A stretch of DNA of 57,277 nt from Bacillota bacterium (GTDB lineage Bacteria; Bacillota; Sulfobacillia; Sulfobacillales; JAIMBI01). The stretch lies in assembly GCA_021795575.1 (NCBI GenBank), contig JAJYPH010000004.1, forward strand, positions 1 through 57,277, in the 5' to 3' direction. The notes beneath the pieces were generated by a model. The model ran no database searches. It had not been told where the DNA came from and saw only the letters and a list, made by a program, of their open reading frames with translations. Below are positions 17,401-26,099 of the stretch, piece by piece (position 1 is the first letter of the stretch; every line of letters begins with the position of its first letter). A program made the position numbers and the translations under genes.

Positions 17401-18366
17401 CTAGGCCTTGACCTTGATGCTGTGCGGCACCTTCTTCAGCTGCTGCTGCCCAAAGCTTTGGAACGTGTTGCTCTGCGCGGTGGACAGCAGCTGACTCGCA
17501 ATCTGGCTCTTCACGGCACTGAACGACTGCGTGCTCTGGGGCGTCACCGCCGTCACCTGCATCAGATAATAGCCCGACGTCGTGGACGCAATGCCGTACT
17601 GCCCCGTCTTGAGCGTGTCCATCTCCGTGACAAACGACGTCGGAATGCCGGACGACGCCGCCGCGGTCACCGACGTCGGGATGGGCCCCATCTGGCCGCC
17701 ATTGGCCGCCGAGGTCTTGTCCAGCGAGTCGGCCTTGGCCAGCGCCGCAAACTTGGCCTTGCCCGCCTTTAACTCAGCCTCCAGCGATACGGCCTGGGCC
17801 TTGGTTTTCACCAGGATGGCCTGAACGGTATCGGTGGCCGGCTGGACAAAGCTGCTCTTGTTCTGGTTGTAGTACGACTGAATGGCCGCCGTCGTGGGCT
17901 TCTTCACGTTCTTCGTGACCCGCGCGTAAGCCGCCTGCAAAATTTCCTGGCTGGTGAGAAAGCTCGAGAAGTTCGCGAGCGTCAGGCCCTGGGTTTTGAG
18001 TTGCTTCACGAGCGCCGTCTTGCTGCCCGCCTGCTTCTCAATCTGGCCCAGCGCCGTCGTCGCCTGCTTGCTCGCCTGGGCATTGGTGGTCCAGTGGTGC
18101 GCCAGCACATACTGCTCCACCGCCGACCACACCATCAGCTGCTTGACCTGGCTGTACTCCGCCGCCTGGTTGGTGGACAGCGGGCTGCCGTTCAGCATGC
18201 CCAGGCTTTTGACGGTCGACAGCCACTCCTGCTTGCTGATGGTGTCGTGGCCCACCGTCGCCACCGGCGGCGAACCGGCTTGGGCACTGGTGCCGCACGC
18301 GGCCAGCGCCGCAACCATCCCGCCAGCCATGACCGCCGCCAATCCCTTACCGACCTTGTTCGTCAT
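17401..18366 (-). CDS. PrsA/SurA-like foldase lipoprotein
   Basis: 321 residues from an ATG at 18366 after GGGGAGG. The N-terminus is a lipoprotein signal with lipobox LAAC at Cys24, so the protein should be anchored outside the membrane. A SurA/PrsA N-terminal chaperone region (about 35-180) is followed by a parvulin-like region (about 200-290), seen in VQAILVKTKAQA and GQMGPIPTS. Expected role: folding of exported proteins in the cell-wall space. The parvulin catalytic residues are not clearly identifiable, so isomerase activity is uncertain. Confidence 0.85.
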   Translation of the reverse strand: MTNKVGKGLAAVMAGGMVAALAACGTSAQAGSPPVATVGHDTISKQEWLSTVKSLGMLNGSPLSTNQAAEYSQVKQLMVWSAVEQYVLAHHWTTNAQASKQATTALGQIEKQAGSKTALVKQLKTQGLTLANFSSFLTSQEILQAAYARVTKNVKKPTTAAIQSYYNQNKSSFVQPATDTVQAILVKTKAQAVSLEAELKAGKAKFAALAKADSLDKTSAANGGQMGPIPTSVTAAASSGIPTSFVTEMDTLKTGQYGIASTTSGYYLMQVTAVTPQSTQSFSAVKSQIASQLLSTAQSNTFQSFGQQQLKKVPHSIKVKA

Positions 18367-18517
18367 CGTGCGACCTCCCCTCGGGCTCGTCCCCAACACC
18401 ACCGGCGAACCACCTGGGCAGACGACTCGTCTGCCCGCCTTGCGGTCCACGGCGAGTGTAACACGTCTACCCAGCGCGAACGGCCGGGCACGGGTGGGCG
18501 CGCGCCCAGGATCGCAC

Positions 18518-19021
18518 TTAGCCGCTGGAACCTGCCTCAGCCGCCACCAGCCGTTCAAACTCGGTCGCGCCCCGGCCGGAACCCAGCCGCGCCATGGAGC
18601 GCACCAGCCGCTGCTGATCGTCGGCCGACAAACTGCGCCACAGCGGTCCCCACACAGTGAGCCGCCGCTCTTGGACGCGGTCCAGCAGGCGGCGCGCCGA
18701 GGCCGTCAACAGCCAGCGGCGCCGCCGATGGTCTTGCTCGTCGGTCGAAGACGTCAGATAGCCGGACTCGGTCAGCCGCTTCAGCAGATTCGAGGCCGCC
18801 GCCCGGCTGATGCCCAGGCGGCGGGCCAGGTCCGTACCGGTGGCCGTGCCCCCGCGATGAATGTGCCACAGCACCCTGAGCTCCCCCACCCGACAGGGCA
18901 GCTCGCGCAAATCCAGATGGAGCTGCTTCCAGTAAGCACTCACCGCGTCGTCAAATTCCCACATCAGATCCACCAACCCAACCAGGTCCCCGCGGTCCAC
19001 TTGCTCGGCCGACGCTCGCAT
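18518..19021 (-). CDS. MarR-family regulator
   Basis: 167 residues, start at 19021 with GGAGG upstream. The winged helix is visible as GTATGTDLARRLGISRAAASNLLKRLTESGYL followed by the wing STDEQDHRRRRWLLT. MarR proteins act as dimers and respond to phenolics or oxidants; the target here is unknown. The flanking genes (PrsA-like downstream, VOC upstream) are candidates for control. Confidence 0.87.
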   Translation of the reverse strand: MRASAEQVDRGDLVGLVDLMWEFDDAVSAYWKQLHLDLRELPCRVGELRVLWHIHRGGTATGTDLARRLGISRAAASNLLKRLTESGYLTSSTDEQDHRRRRWLLTASARRLLDRVQERRLTVWGPLWRSLSADDQQRLVRSMARLGSGRGATEFERLVAAEAGSSG

Positions 19022-19050
19022 CGCTGCACCTCCTGCACCACTCGGTGGGG

Positions 19051-19078
19051 AAAACGGCCCACCCGGAGAGTGGGCCGT
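19051..19078 (-). terminator. Intrinsic terminator of the VOC gene
   Basis: On the minus strand a 9-bp stem (19070-19078 with 19054-19062) with a seven-base loop is followed directly by TTTT. It lies 45 bases after the VOC stop and before the MarR start, separating the two transcripts. Confidence 0.75.
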
Positions 19079-19122
19079 CACTTTGTCTAAACACAACATT
19101 CGCAGTCGGGCGGCGCTTTGGG

Positions 19123-19467
19123 TCAGGCCCCCACAAACTGCAGCACCAATCCGCCTGGGGCCGCGACCATGTCGCCGTCCAAGTGGTACCCGTGGTCCGC
19201 CAGATGGCGGCGCACCCCCTCGAGGCTGTCCACCCGCAACGCCAGATGGTCGGGCAGCCGCGTCCCACTGCGGTCCCCAATGCCCCCCTGATCCGCGCCC
19301 ACGGGAAACACCGCCAGCGTCACCCCGCCGGGCAACCCGAACAGCCGCCGCGTCTCCGTGCCGCGGCGCTCGACCCCAAGCACGTCCGTCAAAAACGTGG
19401 TCAACGCCTCGGGGTCCTCAACGCGCACCGCCACATGGTCCAACGCCCCCAGTCCAGCCAATGCCAT
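19123..19467 (-). CDS. VOC/glyoxalase-family protein
   Basis: 114 residues from an ATG at 19467, five bases after GAGGGTGG. Two beta-alpha-beta-beta-beta units are visible: LDHVAVRVEDPEALTTFL at the start and LPDHLALRVDSLEGVRRHL at about residue 70. The metal-ligand positions (His in DHVAV and DHLAL) are kept. Members include glyoxalase I, methylmalonyl-CoA epimerase and antibiotic-binding proteins; the substrate cannot be assigned. Confidence 0.83.
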   Translation of the reverse strand: MALAGLGALDHVAVRVEDPEALTTFLTDVLGVERRGTETRRLFGLPGGVTLAVFPVGADQGGIGDRSGTRLPDHLALRVDSLEGVRRHLADHGYHLDGDMVAAPGGLVLQFVGA

Positions 19468-19811
19468 ATGTGCCACCCTCTTCGTTCGTGTTGTGGGCCC
19501 CGTCGCCGTCTCCACGGCCACCGGCCGCCGTATGTGCGGGCCCGATCTCCCCGCTTCGCGCCGCCGCCCCCGTCTCCTGCTCTCGGACGGCATGAATTCT
19601 CTCGCCGGCCCCCTGATCGACGGAGCGGATGGACCGTGTCAGCGCCCGTCCATGCGTCCGGCGGCGGCGCCCCACACTATCGTATACTAGACGCACGGCG
19701 CCGCCGATCGTGGCAGTGGATCGTCGTCCTCGGGTCCACCCGAACGCCCGCGGCGAGCGGGCGAACGACGCCGAGCGGCAACTGAGTAAGAGTAGAAAAG
19801 ATGTGAGACAG
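19468..19811. other. Intergenic region before the UGA glutaredoxin
   Basis: No convincing gene. A TATACT box at 19683-19688 on the + strand is a candidate -10 for the glutaredoxin transcript; the overlapping palindromic AT block could serve the divergent VOC gene too. The leader between this box and the glutaredoxin start would be about 120 nt and G/C-rich. Confidence 0.4.
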
Positions 19812-20075
19812 GTGGCCAACGAGACGACGATACCAGCCATCCGGGTGTTCACCCAACCGGGGTGAGGCGCCTGTGAAACGGAGAAAGCGTGGCTTTCTCA
19901 AGCGGGTTATGCGTTCACCGAACTGAATCTGCCCGACAATCCGGAGTACATTGACCAGCTGATGGCGCTGGGATCCCGGTCGACGCCCACCACCGTGCTG
20001 CGGTGGCCGGACGGGCACGAGGATCTGGTCATCGGGTTCAATCGCCACGAGATGGAGCGGCGGCTCGGGCGTTAA
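19812..20075 (+). CDS. Glutaredoxin-family selenoprotein (U-G-A-C)
   Basis: 87 residues if the TGA at 19863-19865 is selenocysteine (Sec18). Before it the frame reads IPAIRVFTQPG, the first strand of a glutaredoxin. After it come GACETEKAWLSQAGY, a cis-Pro segment STPTTV and RWPDGHEDLVIGF, the complete remainder of the fold. The motif is therefore U-G-A-C in place of C-x-x-C. The start is uncertain: GTG at 19812 or 19803, neither with a strong ribosome site. A perfect 8-bp hairpin with loop GUG lies 16-34 nt after the UGA. Expected role: thiol-disulfide exchange. The next gene starts 19 bases downstream and is probably co-transcribed. Confidence 0.83.
19881..19899 (+). promoter_or_regulatory. 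Candidate SECIS hairpin (glutaredoxin)
   Basis: GAGAAAGC-GTG-GCTTTCTC, a perfect 8-bp stem and GUG loop, with 23 nt between the UGA and the loop. It matches the hairpin of the ArsC-like gene except for one compensatory pair (A-U against C-G at the second stem position). Confidence 0.75.
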
Positions 20076-20093
20076 GGGATGCAGGAGGCAGAC

Positions 20094-20477
20094 ATGGAGG
20101 ATTGGTCATTCGACACGCTGGCCGGGGCGCTGCGCGCGGCCAGCCGGGACCTCAGCACGTTCCACGAGGTGCTGGCGGACAAGTTGACGCAGGCGCTGCC
20201 GGCTGGCGCCGTGGTCCTGCGCCACGGAGGATTTCCCTTCCAAAAGGCCAAGCGGCCGGTGGTCCACATCACGGTCACGCTGGCGGATCAAACGTTCACC
20301 GCCGAGCACGCGCATGGCGAATTCGAGTACCGCATCGCCAAAGTCGTGCGAGGCATCGCCCTTAAAACCGAACCGGCGATGCTTGACCGCTGGCTGCACG
20401 AGCTGACGCAGGCGCTGTGGGAACATGCCCAGGCCAGCGAGTCCGCCCGCACGGCGCTGGAGCAGTTCCTGTTGTAG
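20094..20477 (+). CDS. Conserved hypothetical protein
   Basis: 127 residues from the ATG at 20094, five bases after AGGAGG; an ATG 15 bases upstream overlaps that site. No family recognised. It is soluble, with a beta-rich middle (VVHITVTLADQTFTAEH) and a C-terminal helix region containing RWLHELTQALWEHAQ. It follows the glutaredoxin selenoprotein closely and precedes the UPF0145-like pair on the same strand, so these four genes may form one transcript. Confidence 0.7.
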   Translation: MEDWSFDTLAGALRAASRDLSTFHEVLADKLTQALPAGAVVLRHGGFPFQKAKRPVVHITVTLADQTFTAEHAHGEFEYRIAKVVRGIALKTEPAMLDRWLHELTQALWEHAQASESARTALEQFLL

Positions 20478-20514
20478 CGGGCGTCTCCCCACGCATGCCA
20501 AAGGAGGTGCGCTT

Positions 20515-21561
20515 ATTCCCATTTGGAGCAGGCGGTCCGGCCCCCGGCCGGACCCCCACGACGAGGCGGCACGGCTGGCACGCCAAGCCGCGAGCATCGA
20601 GGCGCTCGAGGCGGGACGGCTCCCCGTCGACGCCACCGACCGCCTGACCCGACTGAAATCCGGCCAGGCGCCGTGGACCAGCACGCTCACGGCGCCAGAC
20701 TTTGCGGTGTCCCGCCACCTGCACCTGAAGGCGCTGGGCCAGGTGGCCGGGTCCTGCGTGATGCACGCGGCCTTCTACCCGGGCTGGCTCACCAATTCGT
20801 GGGGCAATGGCGACATTCGCCCCTTTACCCTGGCCATCACCACGGCCCGCCAGACCGCCATCGACCGGCTGATGGCCGAAGCTGACATGCTGGGCGCCCA
20901 TGGCGTCGTGAACTGCCGCGTCGAGGTGCGCTACCCCGAGTGGGGGTCGGGCCTGTCGGAATTCACGGCGTTTGGGACCGCGGTGGCCTTTGAGGGTCAA
21001 CCGGCCCCCGCCCGGCCCTTCATGGGCGGCATGTCCGCCGAGGATACGCTCGCGCTGTTCCGAGCGGGCTACATTCCGCTCACCTTGTCGTTTGCCACCA
21101 CCGCGTACTACGTGATGACCACCTGGCAGGCAAACTATTCCGAGAACAGTTGGACCAACCAGGAGGTGCCCGATTTCTCCCGGGCCGTCTATGAGGCTCG
21201 GGACTTCGTGGTGGGTGGGCTGCGTGCGCAGGCCCGCGAGGTGGCCGCCGACGGCGTGCTGGGGGCCCAGTGGCACATGACCGTCGACGAAATTGACGTG
21301 GAACGGCCGGCCATGGGCGGCTGGAGCGGCGGCTACGGGAGTGGATACGGGATGGGGTACGGCACCATGCAAAGCTTCCGGGACCACATCGTGCACCTGA
21401 CCGTCATCGGCACCGCCGTGGGACGGCTGGACGGCAAACATCCCGCGCCGACCATCCGGCCCGTGGTGAATCTGGCGGACCACCCCCTGGACCTGGATCC
21501 GGGACCGCTGGAGGGCGGCGAAACCTTGGCCAATACCGAGGCGTCCCCGGTCGAGACGTAG
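20515..21561 (+). CDS. UPF0145/YbjQ-like protein, probable ATT start
   Basis: 348 residues containing two YbjQ-like (heavy-metal-binding superfamily) repeats at about 55-170 and 175-320. Each has the pattern ARxxAxxRLMAEADMLGAHGVVNCRVEV. A Gly/Tyr-rich linker (GGYGSGYGMGYG) lies near residue 270. No ATG, GTG or TTG in this frame has a ribosome site. A strong AAAGGAGGTG ends seven bases before an ATT at 20515, which gives an N-terminus PIWSRRSGP. I take ATT as start, a rare choice best known from infC. Function unknown. Confidence 0.75.
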   Translation: MPIWSRRSGPRPDPHDEAARLARQAASIEALEAGRLPVDATDRLTRLKSGQAPWTSTLTAPDFAVSRHLHLKALGQVAGSCVMHAAFYPGWLTNSWGNGDIRPFTLAITTARQTAIDRLMAEADMLGAHGVVNCRVEVRYPEWGSGLSEFTAFGTAVAFEGQPAPARPFMGGMSAEDTLALFRAGYIPLTLSFATTAYYVMTTWQANYSENSWTNQEVPDFSRAVYEARDFVVGGLRAQAREVAADGVLGAQWHMTVDEIDVERPAMGGWSGGYGSGYGMGYGTMQSFRDHIVHLTVIGTAVGRLDGKHPAPTIRPVVNLADHPLDLDPGPLEGGETLANTEASPVET

Positions 21562-21617
21562 GTTCGGCCCCCGACGTTGGCCTAGACTGGAAGCTGAATC
21601 CGAAAGGAAGGCGACAC

Positions 21618-22433
21618 ATGACTCCTGACACGCCGAGTGGAGCGGGGGACCTCCCGCAACATGCTTTGGAGCGGTTGAACCGCATGCGCCAGAGCGAACA
21701 CCGCCTGTGGACGTCCGATCTCACGGTGAACGAGTTCCTGCTGGTTCGCGAGGCAGGCTTCGAGCCGCTGGGCCTCGTCGTGGGGAGCTCGATTTATCAT
21801 ATTGGCTACCAGTCACAGATGTTCCGCAAGAACGAAGAGCTCACCGTGCTCACGCAGGCCATGTACCACGCGCGCGAGCTGGCCATGTCGCGCATGGAAG
21901 AAGAAGCCGACCAGCTGGGGGCCGACGGCGTCATTGGGGTGCGTCTGGACGTGAACCGCTACGAGTGGGGCCCGGGCCTGGCGGAGTTTATGGCGGTGGG
22001 CACCGCCGTGCGGTCGCTGGGCGAGAGCCACCGCCCTGCCCACGGCAAGCCGTTCACCAGTGACCTGTCGGGCCAGGACTTCTGGACCCTCTTGAAGGCC
22101 GGGTACAAGCCCGTCGGCCTCACCATGGGCAACTGTGTCTACCACGTGGCGCATCAGACGCTGGCGCAGAGCATGCGGGCCATGGGCCAAAACGTCGAGA
22201 TGGCCAACTTCACCCAGGCCCTCTACGACTCACGGGAGCTGGCGATGGAGCGGATGCAGACCGAGGCGGCCGAGATGGGGGCTGAGGGCATCGTGGCCGT
22301 GCGCATTCAAGAGAAGAGCCACGGCTGGGGCAGCCACGTCATCGAGTACTTCTCCGTCGGCACGGGGGTGGTGCAGGGTCGGGCGGACCATGTGGTGCCC
22401 GAGCCCCAGATGGTGCTGCCGCTGACCGACTAG
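21618..22433 (+). CDS. UPF0145/YbjQ-like protein
   Basis: 271 residues, ATG with AAAGGAAGG upstream. Two tandem YbjQ-like units (about 40-145 and 150-255) are visible from the repeated signatures ARELAMSRMEEEADQLGADG and SRELAMERMQTEAAEMGAEG. It resembles the gene just upstream, so the pair is probably a local duplication. YbjQ proteins form pentamers in known structures; a biochemical role is not established. Confidence 0.8.
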   Translation: MTPDTPSGAGDLPQHALERLNRMRQSEHRLWTSDLTVNEFLLVREAGFEPLGLVVGSSIYHIGYQSQMFRKNEELTVLTQAMYHARELAMSRMEEEADQLGADGVIGVRLDVNRYEWGPGLAEFMAVGTAVRSLGESHRPAHGKPFTSDLSGQDFWTLLKAGYKPVGLTMGNCVYHVAHQTLAQSMRAMGQNVEMANFTQALYDSRELAMERMQTEAAEMGAEGIVAVRIQEKSHGWGSHVIEYFSVGTGVVQGRADHVVPEPQMVLPLTD

Positions 22434-22487
22434 ACGCACCGAACCGCGGCGAACCGCACGATACGACGCGATACGAGGAGGCCTCCT

Positions 22488-23756
22488 GTGGGACCCAGCG
22501 CCCCCGACCACGCATCGATGACCGAAACCGGCCAGCGGCACAAAAACCGCTGGCCGGTGACTGTCGCCCTCTTTATGGCTGCCAGCTTCGCCGAGTCGCT
22601 GGCGTGGGGGCACTTCACGGCCTTCACCCCGCTGTACCTCCGCCAGCTGAACGTACCCGCCGGCCAGGTGGCCACCTGGACCGGGCTCATGGGGGCATTG
22701 GGGCTGTTGGGCCTGCCGCTGCTGCCGTTCTGGGGTGCTTGGGCGGAGCGCTACGGCCGCAAGCCGGTGATTGTCCGCAGCTCGGTCGTCGAGGCTGTGC
22801 TGTTTGCGGTGGCGGCCGTCGCGCAGACGCCCTGGGAGCTGGCGGCGGCACGCATGCTGTCGGCCTTGGCCATGGGCAACACCGGCGTCATGCTGGCGGT
22901 GCAGTCGGACATCACGCCGTCCCGCCGCACCGGGTTGGCCATCGCGCTGGTGGCGTCGGGATCCTCGGTGGCCGCGGCGGTGGGCCCGCTCATCGGCGGC
23001 TTCATCGCGGCGGGTCCGGGGCTGCGCACGCTGTTTTGGATCGACAGCGCCGCCAGCGCGGCGGGCGCTTTGCTGCTCATGGCCTTCTTGAAGGAGGAAC
23101 CGCGCGCGCGAAGCACCGCCAAGACCGGCCAGCTGGCGTTGTCGGCGGTCAAGGACGTGATGCAGACCCCCGCCGTGCGCCAGCTGTTTCTGGTATTCTT
23201 CCTGTTCGCCCTGGGCCTCGGTGTCGTCCAGCCGTTCCTGCCCCTATGGGTGGGCGTGGCTTACCAGCACGCGCACGTGACGACCCCGCTGCCCGTGGTG
23301 ATCGGCCTGGTGTTCGGCGTCGCTGGGGCGGCGCTGGCGCTGGGCACGCCGCTCCTCGGATGGCTGGGAGACCGCACCGGCGCGCTCACCAGCCTTCGGC
23401 TGTCGCTCTTGGGCAACGCCGTGGGCATGGTGGGTCAGGCGTGGCTGGCGGTGCTGGACGTCATCGCGGTCAGCCGCACCGTCCAGGGGTTGTTTCAGGG
23501 CGGCGTCTCCGCCAACCTCATGACCCTCCTGGCCAAGGTGAGTCCCCCGGACCGCAAGAGCTCCATCATGAACCTGTCGATCCTGCCGCAGCAGCTATCC
23601 TGGTTTTTGGGCCCGCTGCTCGGCACCGCCGTGGTGGGCGCTTGGGGACTCCAGGCCATGCTGTGGATGGCCGCGGTTCTGACGGTGGGTGGCGCGCTTA
23701 CGGCCTATGTGGGCCTCTCGCGCGTCCAGCCCCACGCGTCGTCTGTCGCGTCCTAG
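22488..23756 (+). CDS. MFS transporter
   Basis: 422 residues, GTG start six bases after GAGGAGG. Twelve predicted helices; the loop 2-3 signature GAWAERYGRKPV is typical of drug:H+ antiporters of the TetA/MdtG type, and its loop 8-9 counterpart GWLGDRTG is also present. A hydrophilic loop with KEEPRARSTAKTG separates the halves. Substrate unknown. It is convergent with a second, unrelated MFS gene. Confidence 0.88.
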   Translation: MGPSAPDHASMTETGQRHKNRWPVTVALFMAASFAESLAWGHFTAFTPLYLRQLNVPAGQVATWTGLMGALGLLGLPLLPFWGAWAERYGRKPVIVRSSVVEAVLFAVAAVAQTPWELAAARMLSALAMGNTGVMLAVQSDITPSRRTGLAIALVASGSSVAAAVGPLIGGFIAAGPGLRTLFWIDSAASAAGALLLMAFLKEEPRARSTAKTGQLALSAVKDVMQTPAVRQLFLVFFLFALGLGVVQPFLPLWVGVAYQHAHVTTPLPVVIGLVFGVAGAALALGTPLLGWLGDRTGALTSLRLSLLGNAVGMVGQAWLAVLDVIAVSRTVQGLFQGGVSANLMTLLAKVSPPDRKSSIMNLSILPQQLSWFLGPLLGTAVVGAWGLQAMLWMAAVLTVGGALTAYVGLSRVQPHASSVAS

Positions 23757-23768
23757 AGGGGCGGCGCC

Positions 23769-24947
23769 TTAGTCGGGCGCGGACGCGGTCACCGACGGCC
23801 CGTGGTTGCGTGCCGTCCCCATCCAGGCCCCGGCCACCCCCACCGCCCCCACAGCCAAGATGGCAAATCCCGCGTGCACGTGCTGAAACACCGGGAGCGC
23901 GATGGCCAGACCGAGCCCCAGGAGCCGGCCGCCCGTGGTCCAGGCCTGCGCCGCCGCCACCAGCGCGCTCCGACCGCTTTCCGGCGCCGCCGCCAGCACA
24001 CGGCTCTGCAGCAAGTCAGTCAACAGCCACGTGGCAAACCCCTCGGGCACCCCGACCGCCGCCACCACCCAGAACGGCACGGGCTGGGTCATCACCAGCC
24101 ACAGGCCCGTCATGAGCAGAATGAGGCGCGCGACGAGCCGCGTCACCCGATCGAGGTTCAGACGCGGAAGCCACCACGCCGCCAGGAGACCGGCCGCGTA
24201 CCAGAGACCCAACGCCACCCCGAATCCGAGCGGACCCGCCGACAACCGCACCAGAATGTAGTCCGTGTACAAAATGTTGGCCACCCACATCAGCGCGTTC
24301 ACCGCCGCCACGACGGCCATCTGGCGCCGAAGCGGCGCGGTCACGCCCGGCGCCACCCGCGCCCGCGACGTGCCCCCGACCCACCGGGCGGGTCGCGGGG
24401 GCAACTGGGCCAACGCCAGCGCGGCCATCAGATACGCCGCCGCGCTGACGTAGAAACCCAGCGTCCCGCCCCACACGCGCAGCGCGACACCGGCGGCCAG
24501 CGGCATGACCCCCGACGCCAGGCTTCCTACCACCCTCAGCCGGCTGACGAGCCGCTTCACCTGCCGGTCGTCGGGATCGGCGAGATAGTGGGCCATGGCC
24601 ACCGTGCTGACCCCGTTGGCCGCCGCCATCCCCGCAAGCGCCGCCAGCGCGGTCGGGATGGTGACGGCGCTGCCCAGGACGAGCACCCCGCCCGCCCGGA
24701 GGATGTACGACGCGACCAACACGCCTTTCGGGGGATGCCGGTCGGCTAGCGCGCTCCATACCTTGGCCAGGGCCACCCGGGGGAGCATCTGGGCCCCCAG
24801 GGCCAGCGCATAGCTTTTGGGATTCGGCCACAACGTGAGCATCAAGAGGGCCAGCGCCACTTCGCGAAACTGGGCGCCCGACATGACGAGTGCTTCATCG
24901 AGATAGAGCCAGCGCCACCAGCGGGGGGAAGAATCGGACGCACGCAA
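23769..24947 (-). CDS. MFS-like transporter
   Basis: About 392 residues and twelve hydrophobic segments. The reading frame begins with a GTG at 24956 that touches its AAGGGGA site; the TTG at 24947 has proper nine-base spacing and is preferred. The MFS loop motif is degenerate (KVWSALADRHPPKG), so the family call is less secure than for its neighbour. Substrate unknown. Confidence 0.75.
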   Translation of the reverse strand: MRASDSSPRWWRWLYLDEALVMSGAQFREVALALLMLTLWPNPKSYALALGAQMLPRVALAKVWSALADRHPPKGVLVASYILRAGGVLVLGSAVTIPTALAALAGMAAANGVSTVAMAHYLADPDDRQVKRLVSRLRVVGSLASGVMPLAAGVALRVWGGTLGFYVSAAAYLMAALALAQLPPRPARWVGGTSRARVAPGVTAPLRRQMAVVAAVNALMWVANILYTDYILVRLSAGPLGFGVALGLWYAAGLLAAWWLPRLNLDRVTRLVARLILLMTGLWLVMTQPVPFWVVAAVGVPEGFATWLLTDLLQSRVLAAAPESGRSALVAAAQAWTTGGRLLGLGLAIALPVFQHVHAGFAILAVGAVGVAGAWMGTARNHGPSVTASAPD

Positions 24948-25000
24948 AACAATCACTCCCCTTCGTCGTGCTGCGACGCGGGGAGTGCCCTTAAACCGCG

Positions 25001-26055
25001 CTAAGGACGCACTATTCCCGCGGTGGGCCCAAAGCCTCTGCGAGCCTGATGCCTACCCCGGGAATCATGAACATCCCTCCTGATGTGTGGGCCGGCCGGC
25101 CCGGGGTTGCCCTGGGGCACCCCACCACCCAGCCTAGCGTAGCGCCCGCCAGGGCATTCAGCAAGCTGGCCCGGGCGGCACGATCCGCACCCCTTCAAAC
25201 TGAAGCCGTTCGCATGCGTGCGCTGCAGGTACATGTATTGCCAGCCCGTATGATTGTCATACATGATGAGGCCCACCGCCCGGGCATCCACCGACAGAAC
25301 ATAGTGGGTGTCCAATGCGATCGATTGACCCCACACGTCCCAGGAGCGGCGCTGAAACGACGGCGCCTCAGTAACGCGGCTGCCCTGCATGGTGGAGAAA
25401 TGACCTCCCATCGGGGGGTTGGCGATGCAGAACAACCGGGGACCAATGGGTGTCACGCGGTGCAGCGCCCCCACGCGATATCCGGACCCGACCCGGATCG
25501 CGAACCGGAGCACCTGATGAGCCAAGCCCGGCGCCGACCCCCTCACGGTCGCCACCACGAGGGGTACGTAGACGGTCATCACGCCGCCCGCAGGGGTTTC
25601 GGCGGGCACCACCACGTCGCGCCGCACCCCGACCTGCCAAGGCGTCCGGTGCCACGCCGACACCCCCGGCGCCTGCCACACGGCCGGCAAGGCATGGTGA
25701 CGGCGAAAGACACCGTCACCCGTGCACCGGCCAGGGTGGGCACCTGCAGCACGGGAACCCAGAGGCGGCTGACCGCGTGACACCGTTCACGTGGTCCAAC
25801 ACGGCGAGCGGGACGAAAAAGCCGCCGCGCGCGGTGGTCACCACCAGTGTCGCCCCCTCGGTCAGCGTGAAGCCGCCAGCCGGAGGGGTCATGGCCAACA
25901 CCGAGTGGACCGCGGCGGCTCCCCCCGAGAGGACGGACCAACCGGCCGGAGAACCACGCGCAGCCCGTCACCACCGTCCCAGCGACCCCCGCCAACACGG
26001 CTGCCCGCACTCGCGCCCGCCTCCTACGTGGATGGCTGCCAGTGACCGTCAGCAC
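25001..26055 (-). pseudogene. Decayed exported lipoprotein gene
   Basis: Read across frames, the minus strand gives one protein of about 350 residues. It begins at a GTG at 26055 with a basic stretch and lipobox VVTGCAW, continues through TPPAGGFTLTEGATLVV and VPVLQVPTLAGARVTVSF, a long intact segment (TPAGGVMTVYVPLVVA to THANGFSLKG), and ends ALGPPRE. At least four frame changes are needed, near 25920, 25760, 25700 and 25190; some fall in G runs. No family recognised. It was an exported, beta-rich protein. Confidence 0.65.
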
Positions 26056-26099
26056 ACCGATTTGGGCCCACCACCCGCAGATGTGACCTGGACAACTGC

